NCBI GenBank assembly: GCA_002697005.1
Contig: NZUD01000073.1
Span: forward strand, 5,542-13,380
Length of the DNA stretch: 7,839 bases
DNA from: Chloroflexota bacterium
Lineage (GTDB): Bacteria; Chloroflexota; Dehalococcoidia; UBA3495
Direction of reading: 5' to 3'
Position 1 is the first letter of the stretch. Each line of letters begins with the position of its first letter. Below, piece after piece: positions 1-6,168 of the stretch. Under the pieces are notes generated by a model, which saw nothing but the letters and a program-made list of their open reading frames with translations, was not told where the DNA came from and made no database searches. The translations under genes and the position numbers were made by a program.

Positions 1-810
1 ATGATTGTATTTGATACTGATGGGAAAATCTTACGTACCTGGGGGGAAGGTATATTTAAGAATCCGCATGGAGTAACAATCGCACCGGACGGGTCGGTAT
101 TTTGTGTGGATAACGGCGATAGTACGATTAGACAATTTTCACCAAACGGAGATCTGATTAATACTCTCGGGACACCTAATAAACCAGCTCCCAAGATGAG
201 CGGAGATCCGTTTTGCCTACCGGCACATGTTGCATTTGATCCTCGTAACGGGGATTTCTATGTAGCCGATGGTTATTCCAACGCCCGTGTACATAAATAT
301 TCTCCAGACGGTAAATTGATGTTTTCATGGGGAGAATCAGGAACCGGCCTAGGTCAATTCAACATTGTCCATAACGTTGTGGTTGATAAGTCTGGCTGGG
401 TATATATTGCCGACCGAGAGAATCATAGGATTCAGATTTTCAGCCCTGACGGAAAATTTGAGACACAGTGGGTGAATCTATCAAGAGTCGCAGCATTGTG
501 TATAGACGACAGAACAGGAAGGGAACTTATCTACGTCGGCGAGTATTTCTGCGGAATCGGTACGAATGATGTCGGAACAGACCTTGGTCCTCGGATAACG
601 ATAATGGATACCGACGGAAATGTCTTATCAAGGATAGGACGTGAGAGCTATGGTGATCAGATAGGCCGGTTTTATTCCCCTCACGGTATAGCTTTAGATT
701 CCAAAGGAGATATCTATGTAGCAGAGGTTTCCTGGAGCGATTATGGAAGGCACATGAATCCTCCACGAGAACTCCGGTCGATGCAAAAGTTAAGGAAAGT
801 GGCACAGTAA
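1..810 (+). CDS. NHL-repeat beta-propeller protein, PAL-like (5' partial)
   Basis: At least four NHL-type blades are visible, at about residues 19-57, 71-110, 115-157 and 219-245, with a more divergent blade at about 158-213. Each follows the pattern of a hydrophobic/Pro-His start, a DPDG-like turn, a V/I-Y-V/I-A-D strand and an F/Y-SPDG turn. Examples are YVADGYSNARVHKYSPDG and YIADRENHRIQIFSPDG. The arrangement resembles the peptidyl-alpha-hydroxyglycine alpha-amidating lyase (PAL)-like branch of six-bladed propellers found in many bacterial genomes. In those bacterial proteins the true reaction is mostly unknown, so amidating lyase activity should not be assumed. The first ATG coincides with base 1 and reads like the inside of a blade (IVFDTDGKILRTWGEG), so the gene very probably begins outside the window and no signal peptide can be judged. 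It ends with TAA at 808-810 and converges on the GMC gene. Confidence is high for the fold and low for function. Confidence 0.85.
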   Translation: MIVFDTDGKILRTWGEGIFKNPHGVTIAPDGSVFCVDNGDSTIRQFSPNGDLINTLGTPNKPAPKMSGDPFCLPAHVAFDPRNGDFYVADGYSNARVHKYSPDGKLMFSWGESGTGLGQFNIVHNVVVDKSGWVYIADRENHRIQIFSPDGKFETQWVNLSRVAALCIDDRTGRELIYVGEYFCGIGTNDVGTDLGPRITIMDTDGNVLSRIGRESYGDQIGRFYSPHGIALDSKGDIYVAEVSWSDYGRHMNPPRELRSMQKLRKVAQ

Positions 811-851
811 TTTAAAGTCACGTTTGCCACGGCAGAGGCTTTTTCATTGTC

Positions 852-875
852 GAAAGAACAAACCGTTGTTCTTTT
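852..875. terminator. Hairpin between convergent genes, probable bidirectional terminator
   Basis: Bases 853-861 pair perfectly with 866-874 (nine base pairs, mostly A-T, with a further G-T pair outside) around a four-base ACCG loop. The right arm is T-rich and runs into TTTTC, giving a modest U-tract for rightward transcripts. It lies 42 bases after the NHL gene stop and 26 bases past the GMC gene stop, where a shared terminator between convergent genes is expected. The stem is AT-rich, so its strength is uncertain. Confidence 0.5.
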
Positions 876-900
876 CAGCCGCCCACGAAAAATCCAGCGA

Positions 901-2445
901 TCACTGAGAGGATTTGATCCAATCAGCGCACCGTTCTCCAATCATTATCGTCGTGCAATTCGTATTGGCGCGTATTACGTTCGGCATAACCGACGCATCT
1001 GCCACTTTTATATTTTGAAGACCATGGATATTAAGATGCTGGTCCACGACCGCCAATGGATCAGAATCCGGCCCGATTTTACATGTTCCAGAAGCATGTG
1101 TAGTGTTAAATACCGTCTTCCGCATCCATTTGTCTAAATTATCGTCTGTAGCCAAGTCCTCATCTGTAGGCTGTAATCTTTCAGCAACTATTGGACCAAA
1201 AGCTTGGTGTTCCAAAAGCCGGATAGTTATCCGAACGGATTCCCTCAGACGTTCTAAATCTCTATCTAGTTCCAAATATCTATAATTTAACACCGGCTGA
1301 ACATTGGGATCGTTGGCTGACAATTTCACCTCGCCAGCTCCATCAGCGAATTCCAAAATACAGTTAAATCTGACTCCTTCTGAATCGAATGGATCCGCTC
1401 CACCAATCGGAGATGAGAACGCAGAAGCAGTAATCTGCATATCATTTCTATCAGGTGATCCGGTAGCTGTATAACGTATTGCTGTCTGTGTCCTCGGCCC
1501 TAAAGGATCTTGAGGAAAATCATCTTTGACCCGCAAAATTACTGCCACGATAGGGTGGTCCCTCAAATTTTGGCCTACTCCCGGCAAGTCATGAACGAGG
1601 GGGATTCCCATTTCGGCCAAATGGCCCGCAGGTCCGACTCCAGACAACATCAACAGCTGCGGGGAGGCCATTGCACCAGAACTTAGAACGATTTGGTTGG
1701 CCTCTATCTGATATATTTCACCTCCGCTCTCCACCTCGACACCGACAGCTGTATTTCCGTCAAACAATATACGACGCACTACAACGTCAGGCCGCACTGT
1801 CAAGTTCAACCGGTGCCTCACCGCCCTTAGGTATGTCAAGGCTGTACTCATGCGAACCCCTTCCGGGTTGTTCATAGGAATCGGCCCGATACCTGTAGAG
1901 TCCGGATGGTTCATGTCTTCATCTTCTTTGAATCCATCTTGGATCGCTGACTCTACAAAGGCTTGATGGAAGGGTAGCCACTCTTCCTGTTTAAACCGAC
2001 GTACCGGTATCGGCCCCTCAGAGCCATGGAAATCATCAGAAATATCCATGTCTGTTTCCATCTTTCTGAAATACGGAAGAACGTTTATAAAAGACCATTC
2101 GTCGTTTCCGTTCGACGCCCAGCCGTCATAATCCTCTGGTATTCCCCGTAGAAGAACTTGACCATTTATCGCACTGGTCCCTCCAACCACTTTGCCTCTA
2201 GGGGCAGGGATCATCTCTGTTTGATCACTAGATCCCTGGGCGACCCAAGACCAATTATGTGGGGCACCTTGAGCTGATGCGTCAGGTTTATAGCCATATT
2301 TCAGGTCATCTGGATAAAATTCATAATCCGGATAATCAGGGCCAGCTTCCAAAAGTAATACAGAACAAGTACTGTCTTCCGCCAACCTAGATGCGACCAC
2401 ACATCCAGCAGAACCTGCACCAATGACAACGACGTCGTATCTCAA
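901..2445 (-). CDS. GMC-family FAD-dependent oxidoreductase (choline/alcohol dehydrogenase type)
   Basis: This 514-residue protein has the usual length for bacterial GMC (glucose-methanol-choline) oxidoreductases, which oxidise alcohols to aldehydes or acids using FAD. The N-terminal Rossmann motif GAGSAG is at residues 9-14, with the ribose-binding Glu33 in LLEAG. GMC signature 1 (GKVVGGTSAIN) is at 84-94 and signature 2 (GAMASPQLLMLSGVG) at 257-271, followed by GVGQNLRDHP at 289-298. Near the C-terminus the catalytic His450 is in THASGTCKIG, and the paired residue is probably Asn494 in ANTNCTTIMIG, as in choline oxidase-type members. There is no signal peptide, so it is probably cytoplasmic. 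The start is TTG, supported by a strong GGAGGT five bases upstream and by the FAD motif beginning within ten residues. It stands alone on its strand, downstream of a 535-base non-coding stretch. A TATACT on the same strand (2504-2499) could be its -10, but no good -35 is seen. The substrate is unknown, and annotation as choline dehydrogenase would be over-specific. Confidence 0.95.
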   Translation of the reverse strand: MRYDVVVIGAGSAGCVVASRLAEDSTCSVLLLEAGPDYPDYEFYPDDLKYGYKPDASAQGAPHNWSWVAQGSSDQTEMIPAPRGKVVGGTSAINGQVLLRGIPEDYDGWASNGNDEWSFINVLPYFRKMETDMDISDDFHGSEGPIPVRRFKQEEWLPFHQAFVESAIQDGFKEDEDMNHPDSTGIGPIPMNNPEGVRMSTALTYLRAVRHRLNLTVRPDVVVRRILFDGNTAVGVEVESGGEIYQIEANQIVLSSGAMASPQLLMLSGVGPAGHLAEMGIPLVHDLPGVGQNLRDHPIVAVILRVKDDFPQDPLGPRTQTAIRYTATGSPDRNDMQITASAFSSPIGGADPFDSEGVRFNCILEFADGAGEVKLSANDPNVQPVLNYRYLELDRDLERLRESVRITIRLLEHQAFGPIVAERLQPTDEDLATDDNLDKWMRKTVFNTTHASGTCKIGPDSDPLAVVDQHLNIHGLQNIKVADASVMPNVIRANTNCTTIMIGERCADWIKSSQ

Positions 2446-2450
2446 GGTCT

Positions 2451-2456
2451 ACCTCC
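2451..2456 (-). promoter_or_regulatory. Ribosome binding site fixing a TTG start
   Basis: On the minus strand GGAGGT lies five bases before the TTG at 2445-2443. This strong Shine-Dalgarno site supports the unusual start codon of the GMC oxidoreductase. No in-frame ATG lies nearby before the FAD-binding motif. Confidence 0.8.
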
Positions 2457-2590
2457 GGCGGTAAAAACTTATTCAACGTTAGGCATAGTAATTCGGAAAG
2501 TATACAAGATGAATGTAGGTGGCTCCAGTTTAAGTTCAAGACACCGGTTCAATCACAAATTTCCAGCACACAATATACCCGGTAGGAAAC

Positions 2591-2600
2591 CTTGATCAAG
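2591..2600. repeat. Perfect 10-base palindrome CTTGATCAAG
   Basis: The sequence CTTGATCAAG equals its own reverse complement and lies about 145 bases upstream of the GMC start. Its left eight bases (CTTGATCA) recur at 2917-2924. It could be an operator half-site pair, but short palindromes of this kind also occur by chance. Confidence 0.3.
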
Positions 2601-2904
2601 CGATTCAAGATTAAACAGGGACATTCAAACGATCGATGTTAATAGAAGGGTCTCCGACTGCAAAAGTTGTGACTCGCGGATAATGGCCGATGTTCCGAGA
2701 CCCAATATCATAAGTTGGCAACTAACCTATCTTTTATAGAGTCAACGACACGAGACGAAATTGGACTTGAAACGGTTAAGATCCTAAAAGCGATTACGGC
2801 TTTGATACCCTACGGGCTTGCTATTTGTTGTATCGGACAACTTGGTATGGAACAGCCAACCCCGTTCATTCATTGATGTTCGCTGGACCTATCTGGGATT
2901 ATCA

Positions 2905-2923
2905 GATCAACGAATACTTGATC
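2905..2923. repeat. Inverted repeat GATCAA / TTGATC with 7-base spacer
   Basis: GATCAA at 2905-2910 and TTGATC at 2918-2923 are exact reverse complements separated by CGAATAC. The arms match the palindrome at 2591-2600. It lies about 60 bases beyond the stop of the leftward hypothetical gene and lacks a U-tract, so it looks more like a protein-binding site than a terminator. Confidence 0.25.
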
Positions 2924-2980
2924 ACTCGACTTTATCCGCTAGTTCATGTATTCGAGCAACCCAGAAAACAGGTTTGAATT

Positions 2981-3505
2981 TTAAATATTTCCCGTCAAAG
3001 CATTTGGTATTTGGGCCGGCTTTAAAGCTCTCGGGCAAGAAATAGGGTCTACCAAATTAGATTCATGACCCTTTTCGGACTGGCATCTCTCAAAGAGATA
3101 TACATGGAGGTTTGCGATATCTATGTGTAGATCGTAGTCCGACACTAGTGCTCTACCTAATTGGGTAACGGAAATAATCTCGCCGATTCTGCTCCCTTGG
3201 GCTGATTCCCCTTCTATCTCCAGGCATTCGTGCTCGGCCAGGTTTACTAGGGCTTTAGAGAAACTATGGTCCCATATGAAACTTCCGGCGTCCGTGAGCT
3301 GGTCATCATCTGAGAAGATTCCGAACACGCCCCTGGATCGCAAATAGTTGTCAACATAAGAACGGATCTCTCTTTCGGATAACATACCCATCCTCGTTAC
3401 TCCGGTTGGGAAATATGTAGCCTCTAGAAAGGGTGTCTCAGCCAAATCAAGGACGGTAAGAATCGCCCATGTATAGACGTTCATCGGCAAGCGAGGTATG
3501 TTCAA
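2981..3505 (-). CDS. Unrecognised protein, possible winged-helix-like regulator (start uncertain)
   Basis: I do not recognise this family. The frame is open for about 193 codons (from a stop at 3560-3562 down to the TAA at 2981-2983), too long to be likely by chance, and the composition is that of a soluble, acidic helical protein with no signal peptide or membrane segment. Helical blocks appear at about residues 10-25, 43-55 and 82-95. A strand-like ISVTQLGRALV segment at 110-120 resembles the LT-x-x-GR-x-L ending of winged-helix domains. That resemblance is by eye only. The TTG at 3505 has no ribosome site. An ATG at 3484 (residue 8) also lacks one. An ATG at 3391 (residue 39) has GGAG eight bases upstream and would give a 136-residue product. 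The hydrophobic, protein-like sequence before residue 39 argues for a longer form. It diverges from the CoA-transferase operon, a position typical of a local regulator. Confidence 0.5.
   Translation of the reverse strand: MNIPRLPMNVYTWAILTVLDLAETPFLEATYFPTGVTRMGMLSEREIRSYVDNYLRSRGVFGIFSDDDQLTDAGSFIWDHSFSKALVNLAEHECLEIEGESAQGSRIGEIISVTQLGRALVSDYDLHIDIANLHVYLFERCQSEKGHESNLVDPISCPRALKPAQIPNALTGNI
3400..3403 (-). promoter_or_regulatory. Possible ribosome site for an internal ATG start
   Basis: On the minus strand GGAG lies eight bases before the ATG at 3391-3389. It is the only decent Shine-Dalgarno match near any start of the hypothetical gene and would give a product 38 residues shorter than the TTG start at 3505. 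Confidence 0.3.
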
Positions 3506-3594
3506 TCGGTGGTTCTCTACCTGTGATTTGGGAAAAAGGAATAGAATTTCATGATTTGTTCATCTCGGTTGCTCTTATAGATCGAACTATCATT

Positions 3595-3610
3595 CTCGCG
3601 ATAAATCGAG
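3595..3610. repeat. Small inverted repeat in the promoter spacer (CTCG-8-CGAG)
   Basis: CTCG at 3595-3598 and CGAG at 3607-3610 flank CGATAAAT, ending two bases before the TATAAT box. A repressor site between -35 and -10 would sit exactly here. The arms are only four bases, so chance is a serious alternative. Confidence 0.2.
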
Positions 3611-3612
3611 GC

Positions 3613-3618
3613 TATAAT
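3613..3618 (+). promoter_or_regulatory. Candidate -10 box TATAAT for the CoA-transferase operon
   Basis: An exact TATAAT lies about 105 bases upstream of the GTG start of the CoA-transferase gene, in the gap between divergent genes. No sequence resembling TTGACA is present 16-18 bases upstream (3589-3596 reads ATCATTCT), and there is no TG extension. If used, the promoter would be weak or need an activator. The transcript leader would be about 100 bases. Confidence 0.45.
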
Positions 3619-3671
3619 CACACAGGATTGATAGGTTAAATAGACGGACCAAATACAGAACTGATACGACG

Positions 3672-3686
3672 ATTCTTAATTAGAAT
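3672..3686. repeat. AT-rich inverted repeat ATTCT-5-AGAAT
   Basis: ATTCT at 3672-3676 and AGAAT at 3682-3686 are reverse complements around TAATT. The whole 15 bases are nearly palindromic. It sits about 55 bases downstream of the TATAAT box and 37 bases before the GTG start, where a repressor operator is plausible. AT-rich DNA gives such repeats readily. Confidence 0.25.
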
Positions 3687-3709
3687 TCAAATGTCCAGAA
3701 GCTACTCCG

Positions 3710-3714
3710 GGAGG
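3710..3714 (+). promoter_or_regulatory. Ribosome binding site selecting the GTG start at 3724
   Basis: GGAGG (within GGGAGGG, 3709-3715) lies nine bases before GTG 3724. The in-frame ATG at 3691 has only AT-rich sequence in front of it, and it would add eleven residues (MSRSYSGREIT) ahead of the usual family N-terminus. The site therefore favours the GTG. Confidence 0.7.
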
Positions 3715-3723
3715 GAAATAACG

Positions 3724-6150
3724 GTGAAGGTGTTTGATGGAATCCGAGTTCTTGATTTCACTAGTGGTATGCCCGGAGGCATTGCCACCATGGTTATGGC
3801 AGATTTCGGCGCAGAAGTCATCAAAATTGAACCACCAAACGGTGAAAAGTTTAGAGATTGGCCGGGTGCCATCCAATGGAACAGAGGTAAAAAAAGTGTC
3901 CGACTCGACCTAAATACGACCGAAGGCCAAGAAAACGCTCAGAAATTATCTTTGGTCTCGGATGTAGTCGTGGAGAGCTTCCGTCCCGGCGTTACCCGCA
4001 AGTTAGGTATAGATTATCCAACATTTAAAGAAGGTCATCCAGAATTGGTTTATGCCTCACTGACAGGGTTTGGTACCGATGGCCCTTATTCAAATTACAA
4101 AGGCTACGACGCAGTGGTTGCTGCCAAGAGCGGCAGGATGATGATGTTTGCGGAGCAAAACCCGCGAAGTGGGCCCAATTATGTCGTAGTACAAGGCGCT
4201 TGCCACTCGGCCGCAACGGCTCTTTTAAGGGGCATCACCACTGCGCTTTACCTAAGGGAAAAAACTGGCTTAGGGCAAATGGTGGAAACCAATATGCTCA
4301 AAACCATCACCACTTACGACCACGTATCCTGGATCCAGGGCCAGATGATCGCAAAAGACCCGAATATGTACCCCCCTGATCCCAGGGTGGGGATCGGGCG
4401 TCCCAATCCCACCGGATATCTGCCAGCACGAACCAAGGATGGGCATTGGCTGCAACTTGGAAACATTGTCGAACGGCTTTTCCGATCCATGATTCATTCG
4501 CTAGAACTGGACTTCATCTATGACGATTCTCGATATAAGACTGCACCATTGTTAGCCGAGGAACATGTGGCATCACTGGAAAGGATGATGCTTAAGAAAA
4601 TCCAGGAGAAAACTCTAAGCGAATGGATGGGGATTTTATCTGGAAGCACGTCCGATGTAGCCGCGGAACCTTATATGACTTCGGAAGCTGCGCTGAAACA
4701 TCCGCAGATGTTACACAATGGTCACGCCCGAACCGTCTACCATCCAGATGTCGGTGAAATGCGGCAACTCGGGCCCATGGTAATGATGGAGGAGACTCCA
4801 GGAATAGAGGGTGGCCCTGCACCTCAACCAGGTCAAGACACAGACTCCGTCCTAGACCTCCTGAAACTCACAACGGCAAAACCAGCGATGCATCCAGGTC
4901 AACCCATGCCCGCGTCAGCTTTAGACGGCGTCATTCTTTTGGATTTGGGAACAGTGATAAATGGCCCCTTAGGATGCGCCCTCGTCGGGGAATTAGGTGC
5001 CAGGGTCATACGCATCGAAGCATTGAACGGTGACTGGGGGAGGCAAGGCATCCAGGGCCTTTCGGTCCAGCGAACCATGGCTGGGTCAGAAGGAGTTTGC
5101 TTAAACTTGAAGACGGATGAAGGTCAAGAAATCATGCACAAGCTGGTCCAGAAAGCCGATATGCTACTTCACAGCATGAGACCTGGTGCTCCTGAGCGAA
5201 CGGGAATTGGCTACGAGCAGCTGTCTGACATTAACCCAGATCTGGTCTATCTTTATGCGGGTGGCTACGGTTCCACAGGTCCCTATTCTCTTAGGCCCTC
5301 TATGGCTCCGATTGCTGGAGCAGTTTCCGGCGGTGGGCTGGCACAGATGGGTCGAGATGCCTTGCCTCCTAAGGAAAGACCCATGACAATCGAAGAGATC
5401 GAGAGCATCTCAAAAAAACTCAAACGAGCCAATGACGGCACGGCTGATCACAACACAGCCATGGTTAACGCCGTTGGTCTTCTTTTTGGCCTCTACGCTC
5501 GAGAGCGGACCGGAAAAGCCCAATACGTCGAATCGACCATGATCGCAGCCAACGCCTATGCGAATGCTGACGATTTTTATTGGCATCAGGGCAAGGTTTC
5601 CCGGCGTTTAGCAGACCCAAATGGGTATGGACTTGATGCCTTGTACCGGTTGTACCAGGCAAAAACCGGATGGGTTTTCCTCGCCTGCCCTTTCGAGGAA
5701 GAGTGGATCGCTCTGTGCAAAACCATTAGGCGGCCAGATCTAATCGAGGACCCCCGGTTCCTTACACAAGCAGCACGAGAAAACAATGATGAAGCCTTGG
5801 TTACCGAATTATCCGAGGTATTCTTGTCCAGAGAGGCACTAGATTGGGAGAAATTGCTAACTGATTCAGACGTCGCTTGCGTCAAGGCAGAAGACCGAGG
5901 AATGTATTATTTCTTCAACGAAGATCCTCATGTTCGGGATAATGGATTTTTGAAACAAGTGGAAGCTACCAGGCACGGCAGGTTCTGGCGATATAACCCA
6001 GTAATCGAGTTTTCGGATACCGGAGGCAAAGCTGAATCTGCCCCCCTAAAAGGTGAACACACTAAGCGGATTCTCAAGGAGTTGGGCTACACAGATACCC
6101 AGATCGATGATTTCAGAGAACGGAATGTTGTCGACTGGGAGGAAAACTAG
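3724..6150 (+). CDS. Tandem-fused family III CoA-transferase (CaiB/BaiF type, two domains)
   Basis: This 808-residue protein is twice the usual length (about 400) and contains two CaiB/BaiF domains in tandem, roughly residues 1-385 and 398-800. Such enzymes move CoA between a thioester and a free carboxylate through an aspartyl anhydride. Each half opens in the family manner: FDGIRVLDFT and AEVIKIEPP in the first, LDGVILLDLG and ARVIRIEALNG in the second. The halves also share the NPDLVY/HPELVY-GFG/GYG-GPYS region and the RE/R-TG-GQ/AQ helix (LREKTGLGQ, ARERTGKAQ). Aligned by eye with the GD-SNTG motif of formyl-CoA transferase, the C-terminal half keeps Asp575 (ADHNTAM), whereas the N-terminal half has Cys160 (GACHSA). 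A charged insert at about 540-568 precedes Asp575. Start: GTG at 3724 was chosen over ATG 3691 because of the ribosome site. It is first in an operon with the thiolase-like and DUF35 genes. DddD (DMSP CoA-transferase/lyase) shares the two-domain layout, but no DMSP genes are nearby. Substrate unknown. Confidence 0.93.
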   Translation: MKVFDGIRVLDFTSGMPGGIATMVMADFGAEVIKIEPPNGEKFRDWPGAIQWNRGKKSVRLDLNTTEGQENAQKLSLVSDVVVESFRPGVTRKLGIDYPTFKEGHPELVYASLTGFGTDGPYSNYKGYDAVVAAKSGRMMMFAEQNPRSGPNYVVVQGACHSAATALLRGITTALYLREKTGLGQMVETNMLKTITTYDHVSWIQGQMIAKDPNMYPPDPRVGIGRPNPTGYLPARTKDGHWLQLGNIVERLFRSMIHSLELDFIYDDSRYKTAPLLAEEHVASLERMMLKKIQEKTLSEWMGILSGSTSDVAAEPYMTSEAALKHPQMLHNGHARTVYHPDVGEMRQLGPMVMMEETPGIEGGPAPQPGQDTDSVLDLLKLTTAKPAMHPGQPMPASALDGVILLDLGTVINGPLGCALVGELGARVIRIEALNGDWGRQGIQGLSVQRTMAGSEGVCLNLKTDEGQEIMHKLVQKADMLLHSMRPGAPERTGIGYEQLSDINPDLVYLYAGGYGSTGPYSLRPSMAPIAGAVSGGGLAQMGRDALPPKERPMTIEEIESISKKLKRANDGTADHNTAMVNAVGLLFGLYARERTGKAQYVESTMIAANAYANADDFYWHQGKVSRRLADPNGYGLDALYRLYQAKTGWVFLACPFEEEWIALCKTIRRPDLIEDPRFLTQAARENNDEALVTELSEVFLSREALDWEKLLTDSDVACVKAEDRGMYYFFNEDPHVRDNGFLKQVEATRHGRFWRYNPVIEFSDTGGKAESAPLKGEHTKRILKELGYTDTQIDDFRERNVVDWEEN

Positions 6151-6168
6151 AAGGATCTAGAGTGGAAG

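Larger units (their letters stand above)
2446..2980. other. 535-base intergenic stretch without a convincing gene
   Basis: This region separates two leftward genes and has no open frame with a good start and ribosome site. What it holds: a perfect ten-base palindrome CTTGATCAAG at 2591-2600; an inverted repeat GATCAA-7-TTGATC at 2905-2923; two overlapping plus-strand open stretches without proper starts (2673-2873 and 2780-2974); and a 36-codon minus-strand frame from a TTG at 2721 to a TAA at 2611. The GMC leader with its promoter should occupy the left part. No tRNA, terminator with a U-tract, or riboswitch-like fold was recognised. It may contain gene remnants. Confidence 0.5.

Noticed and set aside
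847..1137. Plus-strand open frame of 96 codons
   Set aside because: It lies almost entirely opposite the C-terminal part of the well-supported GMC oxidoreductase, has no family-like sequence and starts inside the terminator-like hairpin region.
901..2445. Naming the GMC oxidoreductase betA (choline dehydrogenase)
   Set aside because: The family motifs do not fix the substrate, and no betaine aldehyde dehydrogenase, BetI or choline transporter is nearby.
2521..2575. tRNA-like GGTTCAATC element
   Set aside because: The flanking bases do not form a five-pair T stem, and no anticodon arm or acceptor stem can be drawn around it.
2818..3045. Plus-strand 75-codon frame with TTG start
   Set aside because: No ribosome site, no recognisable motif, and it overlaps the end of the better-supported minus-strand gene at 2981-3505.
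5586..5885. Minus-strand 99-codon frame within the CoA-transferase
   Set aside because: It is an antisense shadow of a clear domain (second CoA-transferase half), with no independent coding signs.
3724..6150. Naming the fused CoA-transferase dddD
   Set aside because: The two-domain layout fits, but I cannot confirm DddD-specific residues and none of the usual DMSP genes (BCCT transporter, DddB/DddC) is in the window.
3724..6150. Two separate CoA-transferase genes with a missed stop
   Set aside because: The frame is continuous through the linker at about residues 365-397, with no stop or ribosome site there, so a true fusion is the simpler reading.
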